A DNA stretch of 64,000 nucleotides from Actinomycetes bacterium (lineage in GTDB: Bacteria; Actinomycetota; Acidimicrobiia; Acidimicrobiales; Ilumatobacteraceae). Of the stretch, positions 18,192-28,383 are shown in pieces; the first letter of the stretch is position 1, and every line of letters starts with the position of its first letter. A model generated the notes under the pieces. The model saw only the letters and a program-made list of their open reading frames with translations, made no database searches and had not been told where the DNA came from. The stretch is taken from contig JANXUF010000053.1 in the NCBI GenBank assembly GCA_025356335.1, forward strand, positions 1-64,000, read 5' to 3'. Made by a program: the position numbers and the translations under genes.

Positions 18192-20162
18192 TCAGGCGAG
18201 AGCGGCGATGTTCGTCTCCTCGGCGAGACGGCTGAGGAACGTCTCGACCGGCACGTCGCGCTCGACGTCTGCCCCGCGGGCGTTGACGCCGAGCGTCTTG
18301 TTGGCGACGTCGTTGTCACCGACAACGAGCACATACGGGATCTTCTCCAGCTTGGCGTTACGGATGCGCTTGCCGAGCGGATCGTTGGCCTCGACGACAT
18401 CGACGCGAAACCCGGAGGCGCGCAGCTGCGCAGCCACCGACGTTGCGTAGTCGGAATGCGGTTCGGCGACCGGCAATATCCGCGCCTGCACGGGCGCGAG
18501 CCACGTCGGGAACGCTCCGGCGTAGTGCTCGAGCAACACGCCGAAAAACCGTTCGATCGAGCCGAACAGGGCGCGGTGCAACATGATCGGGCGATGGCGG
18601 GCATTGTCGGCACCGACATATTCGAGTTCGAACTTCTCCGGCAGGTTGAAGTCGCACTGGATCGTCGACAGCTGCCACGAACGACCGATGGCATCACGGA
18701 CGTCGACGTCGATCTTCGGGCCGTAGAAGGCGGCGTCTCCCTCTTTGATCTTGAACGGCAACCCGTGACGAATCAGCGCCTCGCGCAACGCCTCCGTTGC
18801 CTTGTCCCAGATCTCGTCGGTCCCGACGGACTTCTGCGGATCCCGCGTCGACAAGTTCGCCGTGAATTCGGTGAAGCCGAAGGCGCGGAGCACGCTGAGC
18901 ACGAAGTCGAGCAGGCTGGCGATTTCCTCCTGCAGGCTGTCCTCCGTGCAGTAGATGTGGCTGTCGTCCTGCGTGAAGCCGCGGATGCGCATCAATCCAT
19001 GCAGCGTGCCGGCGCGTTCGTAGCGGTACACCGTGCCGAGTTCGTAGAGACGCAGCGGCAACTCCCGGTAGGAACGCTGACGGGCGCCGAAAATCAGGCA
19101 GTGCATCGGGCAGTTCATCGGTTTCGGGTAGTACGTGCCGTTGTCCATCTCCATCGGCGGATACATCCCGTCCTTGTAGAAATCGAGATGGCCGCTCGTC
19201 TCGAACAATTGCCCGTTCGATAGATGGGGTGTGTAAACGAACTCGTAACCGCCGTTGGCATGACGGGCCCGAGAGTAGTCCTCCATCAGTTTGCGGACGA
19301 TGCCACCTTTCGGGTGCCAGACGGCGAGGCCGGCACCGAGCTGTGATGGGAACGACAGCAGATCCAACTCGACAGCAAGTTTGCGGTGGTCACGCTTTTC
19401 GGCTTCTTCCAGACGGTGGAGGTGCTCGTCGAGCGCCGCCTTCGATTCCCACGCCGTGCCGTAGACGCGCTGCAGCATCGGGCCCTTTTCGTTGCCGCGC
19501 CAGTACGCGCCGGCGAGTTTCATCAGTTTGAACGAGCCGAGTTTCGATGTCGAGGGCACATGCGGCCCGCGGCACAGGTCGACGAAATCGGGCGTGTTGC
19601 GGTACACGCTGATCGTGTTGCCGCTGCCGACCTCCTCGGCATCTTCTCCGTCGGCGGATCCGGACGACACACGTTCGATGATCTCGCGCTTGTACGGCTG
19701 ATCGGCGAACAGCGCGAGCGCGTCCTGTGGCGACAACTCATCGCGGACGAACGGCTGATCAGCCTTGATGATCTCGCGCATGCGAGCTTCGATGGCAACG
19801 AGGTCTTCGTCACTGAAGGTCGTGCCGCCTGGCAGCTCGAAGTCGTAGTAGAAGCCGTTCTCGATGGCCGGACCGATCGAGAACTTGGCACCGGGGAACA
19901 GCTGCACCACTGCCTGCGCCATCACATGTGATGTCGAGTGGCGGAGAACGTGGCGACCCTCCTCAGAGGCATCGGTGATGATCGCCACGTTGTCACCGTC
20001 GTGCAGCGGGCGCTCGAGATCGACCTCGTCGCCGTTGACGACGGCAGCGACCGATGCCTTCGCCAAACGGGCGCCGATCGAGCGGGCGAGATCCATGGTC
20101 GTCGATCCGGCCGCCAGCACACGAGATGAGCCGTCAGGAAGGAATACCGAGATGTCGTCCAT
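18192..20162 (-). CDS. thrS: Threonine--tRNA ligase
   Basis: 656 aa; TGS domain, HSTSHVMAQAV, FKLMKLAGAYWRG, class II motifs, anticodon-binding C-terminus. Confidence 0.97.
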   Translation of the reverse strand: MDDISVFLPDGSSRVLAAGSTTMDLARSIGARLAKASVAAVVNGDEVDLERPLHDGDNVAIITDASEEGRHVLRHSTSHVMAQAVVQLFPGAKFSIGPAIENGFYYDFELPGGTTFSDEDLVAIEARMREIIKADQPFVRDELSPQDALALFADQPYKREIIERVSSGSADGEDAEEVGSGNTISVYRNTPDFVDLCRGPHVPSTSKLGSFKLMKLAGAYWRGNEKGPMLQRVYGTAWESKAALDEHLHRLEEAEKRDHRKLAVELDLLSFPSQLGAGLAVWHPKGGIVRKLMEDYSRARHANGGYEFVYTPHLSNGQLFETSGHLDFYKDGMYPPMEMDNGTYYPKPMNCPMHCLIFGARQRSYRELPLRLYELGTVYRYERAGTLHGLMRIRGFTQDDSHIYCTEDSLQEEIASLLDFVLSVLRAFGFTEFTANLSTRDPQKSVGTDEIWDKATEALREALIRHGLPFKIKEGDAAFYGPKIDVDVRDAIGRSWQLSTIQCDFNLPEKFELEYVGADNARHRPIMLHRALFGSIERFFGVLLEHYAGAFPTWLAPVQARILPVAEPHSDYATSVAAQLRASGFRVDVVEANDPLGKRIRNAKLEKIPYVLVVGDNDVANKTLGVNARGADVERDVPVETFLSRLAEETNIAALA

Positions 20163-20256
20163 AGCCCGAAAGGCTACCGAGGTGATATCACTGCCTGCCG
20201 TTCAATTTCGGCTGGGCGAGCGGTGGTCCGGCTGGACCCGAACGAGCGAGAAGCCG

Positions 20257-21015
20257 TCAGACGGGGGTGAGCTGACGATCGTGACCGGCGATCGGATCGT
20301 CGACCTTGCCGATGGCGGCCGTCTTCGCCGGCTCGGTGTCAGCCTGCTTGCCGGCGTAGACGTTGTGGTATTCCTGACCCGTCATTTCACGGATCTCGAA
20401 CATCAACTCGTCGGTGATCTGACGCAGCACCATGTGGTCGTCGACTCTGCTACGGTACCGATCGACGCGGATCGGGCGACCGATCTTCAGCGTCGCTTCC
20501 TTACGCAGCTTGGGAAACTTGGCATCCGGCGGTTGAATCTGATCCGTGCCGATGACGCCCACGGGGATGATCGGACAGCCGACCTTGAGCGCCAGGCGGG
20601 CAGCGCCGGTTCGACCCTTGTACAGATAGCCGTCACGGCTGCGGGTGCCCTCCGGGAAGATGCCGAACAGTTCACCGCGACGAAGTACACCCTCTGCGGT
20701 GTTCAACGCTGCCTGGCTCTTGTCGCCGCCACGGCGATCGATCGGGATCATGCCGAGCGCCGGGAAGATGAATTTCGTCTTCCACGAATCCATGTACTCG
20801 GCCTTGCCGACGAAACTGATACGCCGGGGAACCGACAGCATCAGGAAGGCCGAATCAAGAAAACTGATGTGGTTCGGGCAGAGAATCGCCGGGCCATCCT
20901 TCGGGATGCGATCAAATCCCTCGACGTTGATCGTCCACAATTTTCGTGCAATCGGACCGAGAACGGCCTTCGTGCGATCCTGCAACTTGCCTGCACCAGT
21001 GTGTTCGCTCACCAT
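20257..21015 (-). CDS. 1-acyl-sn-glycerol-3-phosphate acyltransferase (PlsC family)
   Basis: CPNHISFLDS (HX4D), FPEGTRSRDG. Confidence 0.9.
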   Translation of the reverse strand: MVSEHTGAGKLQDRTKAVLGPIARKLWTINVEGFDRIPKDGPAILCPNHISFLDSAFLMLSVPRRISFVGKAEYMDSWKTKFIFPALGMIPIDRRGGDKSQAALNTAEGVLRRGELFGIFPEGTRSRDGYLYKGRTGAARLALKVGCPIIPVGVIGTDQIQPPDAKFPKLRKEATLKIGRPIRVDRYRSRVDDHMVLRQITDELMFEIREMTGQEYHNVYAGKQADTEPAKTAAIGKVDDPIAGHDRQLTPV

Positions 21016-21115
21016 GACTCCTCGTGGATTGCTCGCACGTATGTTACGCGCCGTGAGCGTACAGCAGCGGTCGGGGTCGTGAACGGCACATGAACGTCGA
21101 CGCACTGTGCTGAAA

Positions 21116-22252
21116 TCACCGCGTCGACAGATCGATGCCGAGCAACGCAGCGGCGGCGGTTATCTCGTGACCTTCGGCGACGCCGATGTTGATGGCGGTG
21201 ACCGCAGAGGCAGTGTCGAGGTCGTTGTCGAGGTGTGCTCTGACGCTGTCGAGGACGTCTCCGCCCCTGCCCGTGCCCGCAGCTGCGATCCATTGAGCGA
21301 GCCAGTCGGCGGCATCGTCGATCAGTCCGTCGCGCCAGCTCCAGTCGTAGCGATAGTGGTGCTGGATGATCGCCAGACGGATCGCCCGCGGGTCATAGGT
21401 CTCACGCAACTTGTCGATGAACACCAAGTTGCCGAGGCTCTTCGACATCTTCTGGCCGTCCATGAACACCATCGGCCCGTGCATCCAGTGCTTGACGAAC
21501 AACTCACCGGTCGCAGCTTCGGATTGCGCCCGCTCGCACTCGTGATGCGGAAAGATCAGGTCCGAACCTCCGCCGTGCAGATCGATCGTCGTGCCGAGTT
21601 CGCGCAGCGCCAATGCTGAGCATTCGATGTGCCAGCCTGGCCGCCCTGGTCCCCACAGCGTCTCCCACGACGGTTCGTCCGGCTCGCTCGGATGCCACAG
21701 TACGAAGTCGAGCGGATGGCGCTTGTTCGGGTCGTCGACCTTGCCACCGCGCTCACGGGCGACTGCGATCATCTTCTCTTCGCTGTAGTGACTGATCGAC
21801 CCGAACTGCGGTGACTTGGAGACGTCGAAGTACACCGAGCCGCCTGCCTGATAGGCATATCCGCGTTCGAGCACCATACCGATGAACCCGCGGATGTCCG
21901 GGATCGCCGACGAAGCCCGCGGCGTGCTGTACACCGGCAGCACATTCAAGGCCGTCATGTCCCGTTCGAAGCGGGCCTCCTCGCCTGCTGCCAGGTCGAG
22001 ATAGTGCACGCCGAGTTGGCGGGCTTTGGCGAACAGCGGATCGTCGACATCGGTGACGTTGCGGACACATTTGACGGTGTGACCCATGTCGATGAGGCGA
22101 CGCTGCAGGACGTCGTAGACGACGAACGTTGCTGCATGGCCGAGATGCGTGGCGTCGTATGGCGTGATGCCGCACGTGTACATCTTGACATCGTGATCGG
22201 GTTCGAAGGGGACGACTGCCTGCCGTGCAGTGTCATAGAGGCGGATCGACAT
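21116..22252 (-). CDS. mshC: L-cysteine:1D-myo-inositol 2-amino-2-deoxy-alpha-D-glucopyranoside ligase (mycothiol biosynthesis)
   Basis: MYTCGITPYDATHLGHAATF, KMSKSLGN; CysS-like without C-terminal extension. Confidence 0.9.
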   Translation of the reverse strand: MSIRLYDTARQAVVPFEPDHDVKMYTCGITPYDATHLGHAATFVVYDVLQRRLIDMGHTVKCVRNVTDVDDPLFAKARQLGVHYLDLAAGEEARFERDMTALNVLPVYSTPRASSAIPDIRGFIGMVLERGYAYQAGGSVYFDVSKSPQFGSISHYSEEKMIAVARERGGKVDDPNKRHPLDFVLWHPSEPDEPSWETLWGPGRPGWHIECSALALRELGTTIDLHGGGSDLIFPHHECERAQSEAATGELFVKHWMHGPMVFMDGQKMSKSLGNLVFIDKLRETYDPRAIRLAIIQHHYRYDWSWRDGLIDDAADWLAQWIAAAGTGRGGDVLDSVRAHLDNDLDTASAVTAINIGVAEGHEITAAAALLGIDLSTR

Positions 22253-22312
22253 TGCGCCTCAATCTAGGGGCGCTGACGAGCTTTGCTGACCTGTGCCGAC
22301 CTTTGCCGTGGA

Positions 22313-22969
22313 TCAGTCCTTGATGCCGGTGAGGCGAGGAGCGACCCGCGTCTTGTAGCGGATGTTGAGCTGCAGCAGCACCGCCGTGAACGCCTCGATC
22401 GCCATCGCGTTGGATAGCTCGCCGGCGTCCAGTGGACGGCAACCGGGGATGTCGCGAACGAGCTGACTGACGACCTTCGTCGCTTCCGGGTAGTCGGAAC
22501 AGATCAACACGTCGGAATCGATCGGATGGTCGAGGTGTCCGAGTTCGGTAGCCGGCAGATGATGAAACGCAGCAACCACGAGCGCTCTGGGCACGGCGAC
22601 CTGTACGTGGGCAGCGACCGAGCCACGAGGAGGAAGCAGCGGCTGGAATTCGTTGCCGACCTTGACGAGCGCATTGGCCATGCTGACGAGGATCTTGCCC
22701 TCGAGCTGGTCGACGTGTTCGCGAACCGTTCCGGCTGCGGAATCCCACGGCGTGGCGACGACGATCAAGTCGCAGTCGGCGGCGTCGTGATTGTTGCCTG
22801 CCTCGAGGTCGAGTATGCGGTCCGGCCATTTTTCGAAGAGTTTGTCGCGGGCTTCCATTGCCCGATACCGCGATCGCGAACCGAGCACCACCGAATGGCC
22901 GACGGATGCAAATCTGGCGCCGAGCGCCGTGCCGGCAGGGCCAGTACCACCAAGAATCCCAATACGCAT
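22313..22969 (-). CDS. npdG: NADPH-dependent F420 reductase
   Basis: MRIGILGGTGPAGTALGARFA, SRSRYRA, FHHLPA pattern. Confidence 0.85.
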   Translation of the reverse strand: MRIGILGGTGPAGTALGARFASVGHSVVLGSRSRYRAMEARDKLFEKWPDRILDLEAGNNHDAADCDLIVVATPWDSAAGTVREHVDQLEGKILVSMANALVKVGNEFQPLLPPRGSVAAHVQVAVPRALVVAAFHHLPATELGHLDHPIDSDVLICSDYPEATKVVSQLVRDIPGCRPLDAGELSNAMAIEAFTAVLLQLNIRYKTRVAPRLTGIKD

Positions 22970-23117
22970 CGGACAAGCTAAGCACATCGACCTTGCTCAG
23001 ACTTCCTTCAGAACGCGTCCGTACGATGGGCGCACTCGCTGGAAAGTGAACGTCGGCTCCAGCAATGAATATGGTGGGCGACATGGCGCATCAACCAACG
23101 AACACAGAGGCAACCCG

Positions 23118-24590
23118 ATGACACTCGTGCACCGCGTCGATTACCCCGAGCAGATTGGCTCGCTCACCGACTACATCCGACACCGCGGCGGTCGCGGGCT
23201 GACGGCGGCACAGTCGATGACGTCGGACCAGATCATCGACGTCGTTCTCGCCTCCGGTTTGCGTGGCCGTGGGGGTGCCGGGTTCCCGACCGGACGCAAG
23301 TGGCGCACCGTTGCCGACATGCATTCGAGCGAACTGCCGACGAGCGTGGTGATCAATGCGGCCGAGGGTGAGCCAGGGACGTTCAAGGATCGTCACCTCC
23401 TGCGAATCGACCCGTATCAGGTGATCGAGGGGGCGTTGATCGCCGCCAGAGCAGTGAAGGCATACGAAGTCATCATCGCCCTCAAGAAGATCAACGTCGA
23501 GCACCAGCAGATCCTCGCCAGAGCGATCGACGAAGTCCTCGAAGCGGGTTGGGCCGACGGTGTCAACGTCCATGTGGTGCTCGGCCCCGACGAGTACCTG
23601 TTCGGTGAGGAAAGCGCACTGCTCGAAGTCGTCGACGGCCGCAATCCGTTCCCGCGTATCGCCCCGCCATACCGCCGCGGCGTCGTCGAACTCGTCGACA
23701 CCGCTGCAGACATCGGCACCAAGAGCGGACTGAGCGCGCATGTACACATGGCGGGTGCCGCAGGTGATGCTCCCCCTGCACTCGTCAACAACGTCGAGAC
23801 GATCTCCAACGTCGCTCACATCCTCGCCAGGGGCGCCGACTGGTTCAAGACCCTCGGGACAGAGAAGTCGACCGGCACGTTCCTCTGCACGGTGACCGGT
23901 GCGACCATCAGGGATGGCGTCGGCGAGGTCATCGCCGGCACCCCACTGTCCGAGGTGATCGAGGAGATCGGCGGTGGTATGGCGCCTGAACGTTGGATCA
24001 AGGCCATCATCTCCGGCGTTTCCAATCGGGTGATCACCGCGGATCTGCTCGGAACACCGGTGTCGTATGAAGCGATGCAACCGCTCGGCATCGGACCAGG
24101 ATCTGGTGGTTTCATCGTCTTCGACGATCAGACCGACATGATCTCCGTCGCTGCAGGCGTTGCCGAGTTCCTGGCGATCGAATCATGTGGACAGTGCTCG
24201 CCATGCAAGTTCGACGGTCTCGAGATCGCCGACAAGCTCGCCGCGCTGTGCCGCAACGAGGCCAGTCCGCAGGATTGGAAGGCGATCGAGCATCGGCTCG
24301 ACACCGTCGCCACCGGCGCGCGCTGCGCACTGGCCAGTCAGCAGCAGTCCACCGTCGCCAGCATCCTCGAAGTGTTCGCCGATGAAGTCGAAGCCCACCT
24401 GGCGAAGACCGCAGCACCGGTGAAGCCGTTCCTGGTCGCCGAACTGCGTGACCTCGCAGACGGAGTCGCCGTCTGGGACGAGCGCCATGCCGACAAGCAG
24501 GCGGACTGGTCGTACGACGCGTCGTGGAGCGGCACGGTTCCCGCCGACCTCTTCGGCGACCACCGTGAGGGTGGCAAGCTCGCCGAGTAA
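23118..24590 (+). CDS. Stand-alone NuoF-like NADH:acceptor oxidoreductase (FMN/4Fe-4S)
   Basis: GLRGRGGAGFPTGRKW, AAEGEPGTFKDR, SCGQCSPCKFDG...C. Confidence 0.88.
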   Translation: MTLVHRVDYPEQIGSLTDYIRHRGGRGLTAAQSMTSDQIIDVVLASGLRGRGGAGFPTGRKWRTVADMHSSELPTSVVINAAEGEPGTFKDRHLLRIDPYQVIEGALIAARAVKAYEVIIALKKINVEHQQILARAIDEVLEAGWADGVNVHVVLGPDEYLFGEESALLEVVDGRNPFPRIAPPYRRGVVELVDTAADIGTKSGLSAHVHMAGAAGDAPPALVNNVETISNVAHILARGADWFKTLGTEKSTGTFLCTVTGATIRDGVGEVIAGTPLSEVIEEIGGGMAPERWIKAIISGVSNRVITADLLGTPVSYEAMQPLGIGPGSGGFIVFDDQTDMISVAAGVAEFLAIESCGQCSPCKFDGLEIADKLAALCRNEASPQDWKAIEHRLDTVATGARCALASQQQSTVASILEVFADEVEAHLAKTAAPVKPFLVAELRDLADGVAVWDERHADKQADWSYDASWSGTVPADLFGDHREGGKLAE

Positions 24591-24615
24591 CACCACGCGG
24601 GCTACGGTCTGGCGC

Positions 24616-25383
24616 ATGGGAATTCTCGACGGCAAACGGATCGTGGTCACCGGGGTGTTGACGGATGCGTCGATCGCCTTCAGCGTGGCAAAACTGGCAC
24701 AGGAGGAAGGCGCCGAGGTCATTCTCACCGGTGCAGGACGCGGACTGTCGCTGACAGAACGCGTCGCCCGCAAGTTGCCGAAGCCGACGACCGTGCTCGA
24801 ACTCGATGTGACCAACGCCGAACATCTCGTCTCGGTCCGCGAGGCCGTGGCTGGGCGTTGGGACCGTGTCGACGGCGTGCTCCACGCCATTGGTTTTGCG
24901 CCTGCTGTCTGCCTCGGCGGAACGTTCATGGAAGCGACATGGGACGACGTCGGAGTCGCCGTCAACGTGTCGGCGTACTCGCTGAAGGCGCTCGTCGACG
25001 CCTTCGGGCCGTTGATGACCGCCGGCGGTTCACTCGTCGGGTTGACCTTCGATGCCCGTGTCGCCTGGCCTGCCTATGACTGGATGGGAGTTGCCAAAGC
25101 AGCGCTCGAGTCGACGTCGAGGTACTTGGCCCGCGAACTCGGCCCGAAGCAGATACGTGTCAACCTCGTCGCCGCCGGGCCGCTCAGGACGATCGCCGCG
25201 AAATCGATCCCGGGGTTCGCCAAGTTCGAAGAAGCCTGGCTCGAACGCGCCCCACTCGGTTGGGACATCCATTCGGCAGTCCCGACCGCCAAGGCATGCG
25301 TCGCCTTGTTCAGCGACTACTTTCCGGCGACCACCGGCGAGATGATCCACGTCGACGGAGGATTCCACGCCATCGGGGCATGA
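24616..25383 (+). CDS. fabI: Enoyl-[acyl-carrier-protein] reductase (FabI/InhA)
   Basis: MGILDGKRIVVTGVLTDASIAFSVAKLAQEEGAEVILTG; Y-x6-K-type active site. Confidence 0.92.
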   Translation: MGILDGKRIVVTGVLTDASIAFSVAKLAQEEGAEVILTGAGRGLSLTERVARKLPKPTTVLELDVTNAEHLVSVREAVAGRWDRVDGVLHAIGFAPAVCLGGTFMEATWDDVGVAVNVSAYSLKALVDAFGPLMTAGGSLVGLTFDARVAWPAYDWMGVAKAALESTSRYLARELGPKQIRVNLVAAGPLRTIAAKSIPGFAKFEEAWLERAPLGWDIHSAVPTAKACVALFSDYFPATTGEMIHVDGGFHAIGA

Positions 25384-25401
25384 CCGCTGCGCCGGACGTG
25401 C

Positions 25402-26094
25402 TCAGCTCGTCGTGGTGTCGGCCGGCCCCGCTGAGGGGTCCGGTGCTTCCGTCGCCCCGGGACTCGTGCTCGCCGGGGCGCCGCTGTCGGCGGATGGTGG
25501 AGCCGTTGTGTCGGTCTTGACACCGCATTCCTTGAAGATCTTGGCAACCGTTTCGGCAACCGTCGGATCGGGGCCGTCGTCGCTCGTCAGCCCGTGAGCG
25601 TATTCGACGAGTCGAGTGAACCCGAGGGCGTGCAACTTCGTATACGCGCACGTCGTCGCCGTCTTCGAAGCCCCTGCGGCCCTCAACTTCGGAGACAATT
25701 GACCGACGTACTCGTCGACTGGTACGCACGGGTCGAACAGCGCGAGCACCGGAGCGCGGTCGGCCGGAGCGATGTCGAAGAATTCCGGGTCTCGTCGTAG
25801 CGCCGACATCGTTGTGGGATTGATTCCCTTGGTCAACGCTGTCGTCAGGCACGTCTGGTCATCGACGCTGAATGTCAGCTGCAACAGTCCGCCGACTGCG
25901 GCGATGACACCGCCGATGATCGCCGCGTCCGTCGACGGGACAGTCTCGAGATGTGCAACTGCGTCGATCGTCGTCGGCGGGACGACGAGCGATGCCGCAT
26001 TGGTCTGCGTCGAACGTGTCGTGGTCAGATCCGAACAGCCACCTACGAACAGTGCCGCTGAGATGACGATCGACAGTTCGAAGCGACGAAGCAC
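25402..26094 (-). CDS. Hypothetical lipoprotein
   Basis: Signal peptide with lipobox FVGGC; low-complexity PST-rich tail. Confidence 0.7.
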   Translation of the reverse strand: MLRRFELSIVISAALFVGGCSDLTTTRSTQTNAASLVVPPTTIDAVAHLETVPSTDAAIIGGVIAAVGGLLQLTFSVDDQTCLTTALTKGINPTTMSALRRDPEFFDIAPADRAPVLALFDPCVPVDEYVGQLSPKLRAAGASKTATTCAYTKLHALGFTRLVEYAHGLTSDDGPDPTVAETVAKIFKECGVKTDTTAPPSADSGAPASTSPGATEAPDPSAGPADTTTS

Positions 26095-26160
26095 CCTCTC
26101 AGTCTGGCCGTTTCATACTGGCCGTCATCGGCACCCACTGCGTCCGTAACCGAGAGGCAA

Positions 26161-27720
26161 TCAGACCTTGCTGGTCCGACCCGCCCAGAAGGGGGCGCGG
26201 AGTTCACGCTTGAGAATCTTTCCGGAGCCGGTCTTCGGAAGTTCGTCCGACCACGTCACCGATCGCGGAATCTTGTAGTTCGCCAAGTGCGCCCTTGCAT
26301 GTTCGATCACATCGTCGGTCGTCATCGTCGCACCGTCGCGCACGACGACGACCGCATGGACGGTCTCGCCCCACTCCTCGCTCGGGATGCCGAACACTGC
26401 CGATTCGATGACGTCCGGATGGGCCTCGAGCGCAGCCTCGATCTCCGCCGGATAGATGTTCATCCCGCCGGAGATGATCATGTCCTTCTTGCGATCGCAG
26501 ATATAGACAAAACCTTCGTCATCGAGATAGGCGATGTCGCCGACGGTCTGGTACCCGTGCCTGCTGTCGGCGAGGAACTTGTCGTGCTGCTTGTAGTAGT
26601 CGGCAAAGACGCTCGGGCTCTTGACGAACAGCTCTCCGGTGGCATCCGGTCCGGTGCCGGTGACCTCCTCGCCGTTGTCGTCGAACAGCTTGACTTCGAC
26701 CATCGGCGAAGGTTGCCCGCACGATCCGGGCTTGCGCAACTGATCTTCGGGGCGCAGCACGCAATTGACGCCGAGTTCGGTCGATCCGTAGACCTCAAAC
26801 AGCGAGTCGCTGGGGAAATCGGCGAGATACAGCAGTTTCAGCGCATAACTCCATGGTGCTGCATTGCCGATCATCCGTCGCATCGAACTGACGTCGTAGC
26901 GGGCCTTCGTCTCGGCCGGCAGGTTGCAGATCATGCGTACCGGTGTCGGTGCCGAGAACGTCGACGTCACCCGGTACGTATCGACGAGGCGGAGCCAATC
27001 CTCAGGTGCGAATTTGTGTTGGACGACGACCGTCTGACCGAGTGCCTGGGCGACACCCATGAAGCCTCCGGGCCCCGAATGATAGAGCGGCCCTGTGGTG
27101 ATGTAGACGTCGTCCGGTGAGTAGCCGATGTGCGCCATCAGCGCTGCACCCTGTTGCGGGTCGCCGCCGCCTGGGCGGTACGCGCCCTTGGGCTTGCCGG
27201 TCGTGCCGGACGTGTAGATCATCGTCGCGCCGGCTTCCGTCGACTCCGGGATCTGCGGCTCCTCGGAGCTCGCCGCTGCCATCAGTGCGTCGGCGTCGAG
27301 CATGCCGTCCGGCACCGTGCCATCGAAGACGAGGACCGTCTCGACCTTGGGGATCTGCTGGCGGATGCGGGCGAACAGGTCTGCATATTCGGCGTCGACG
27401 ACCACGACGGTCGCATCACAGTGGTCGGTGACGTAGGCAGCTTCCTCGTCGGAGAGGCGATAGTTCAAGGGAACTGCAGTGACACCCAATTTTCGGGCAG
27501 CGCTGACGATCGTCACGATCCCCTGCGAGTTCTGGCCGCACCACACCACCTTCGTATGTGGCGGATGTGCTCCGACATCCAGCAGCACATTCGCCAGCCG
27601 GCACGCCTGTTCGTTCAGTTGTGCATACGTCAAGGTGCGGGCCGGACTGCCGGGCCGATCGTCGACGACCGCCAGTTTCGTTGGTTGGATCTGGGCATAC
27701 ATGGTCAGCAGATCAGGCAT
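26161..27720 (-). CDS. AMP-binding acyl-CoA synthetase
   Basis: MIYTSGTTGKPKGA, GELFVKSPSVF, PKTGSGKILKRELR. Confidence 0.92.
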   Translation of the reverse strand: MPDLLTMYAQIQPTKLAVVDDRPGSPARTLTYAQLNEQACRLANVLLDVGAHPPHTKVVWCGQNSQGIVTIVSAARKLGVTAVPLNYRLSDEEAAYVTDHCDATVVVVDAEYADLFARIRQQIPKVETVLVFDGTVPDGMLDADALMAAASSEEPQIPESTEAGATMIYTSGTTGKPKGAYRPGGGDPQQGAALMAHIGYSPDDVYITTGPLYHSGPGGFMGVAQALGQTVVVQHKFAPEDWLRLVDTYRVTSTFSAPTPVRMICNLPAETKARYDVSSMRRMIGNAAPWSYALKLLYLADFPSDSLFEVYGSTELGVNCVLRPEDQLRKPGSCGQPSPMVEVKLFDDNGEEVTGTGPDATGELFVKSPSVFADYYKQHDKFLADSRHGYQTVGDIAYLDDEGFVYICDRKKDMIISGGMNIYPAEIEAALEAHPDVIESAVFGIPSEEWGETVHAVVVVRDGATMTTDDVIEHARAHLANYKIPRSVTWSDELPKTGSGKILKRELRAPFWAGRTSKV

Positions 27721-27818
27721 GACGATGTTCCTACCAGACCGTCAGCGCACGGTGCTGATCGAGCGTTGCCCGCCAGCACAGTTACCTCTCGTCTGATGGC
27801 GCGTGCCACACTCGAACC

Positions 27819-28277
27819 ATGACTGCACGATTCATCGACGGACCTGACGAACTGAAGAAGCTCGTCGGAGAGCACCTCGGTTACAGCGACTACATCGAAG
27901 TGACACAGGAGAAGGTCAACATGTTCGCCGAGGCGACGGGCGATCATCAATGGATCCACGTCGATGTCGAGAAGGCGAAGGCAGGACCGTTCGGCGGGCC
28001 GATCGCCCACGGGTACCTGACGCTGTCGCTCGGACCAGTCCTCTACCCGAAGGTCGTGCAGATCGGCGGATTCTCGATGGGTGTCAACTACGGCGCCAAC
28101 AAGGTCCGCTTCCCCTCGCCGGTGATGGTCGGGTCGAATCTGCGACTCGGCGTGAAGCTGCTGAGCGTCGACGACATCGCCGGAGGGATCCAGTCGACGA
28201 TGGAATTCACGTTCGAAACCGAAGGTGCCACCAAGCCGAACTGCGTGGCCGAGATCATCTTCCGCAGCTACGTCTGA
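27819..28277 (+). CDS. MaoC family (R)-hydratase
   Basis: FAEATGDHQWIHVD...GPFGGPIAHGYLTLSL. Confidence 0.93.
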   Translation: MTARFIDGPDELKKLVGEHLGYSDYIEVTQEKVNMFAEATGDHQWIHVDVEKAKAGPFGGPIAHGYLTLSLGPVLYPKVVQIGGFSMGVNYGANKVRFPSPVMVGSNLRLGVKLLSVDDIAGGIQSTMEFTFETEGATKPNCVAEIIFRSYV

Positions 28278-28293
28278 TCGTCGCTCCCCCGTG

Positions 28294-28342
28294 AGCGTTT
28301 GTGCAGTTCGACCAACCCACGTGGCTCCTGTGCACACACGCT
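28294..28342. terminator. Imperfect hairpin (11/12 stem) between convergent genes
   Basis: AGCGTTTGTGCA (28294-28305) / TGCACACACGCT (28331-28342). Confidence 0.4.
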
Positions 28343-28383
28343 TGTCGGGCACGCGTCGTCGAGCACCAGACCGTGCGCTACAT

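Noticed and set aside
22233-23084. 283-aa minus-strand ORF overlapping npdG
   Set aside because: Arg/Gly-rich out-of-frame translation; the npdG frame carries the clear dinucleotide-binding motif.
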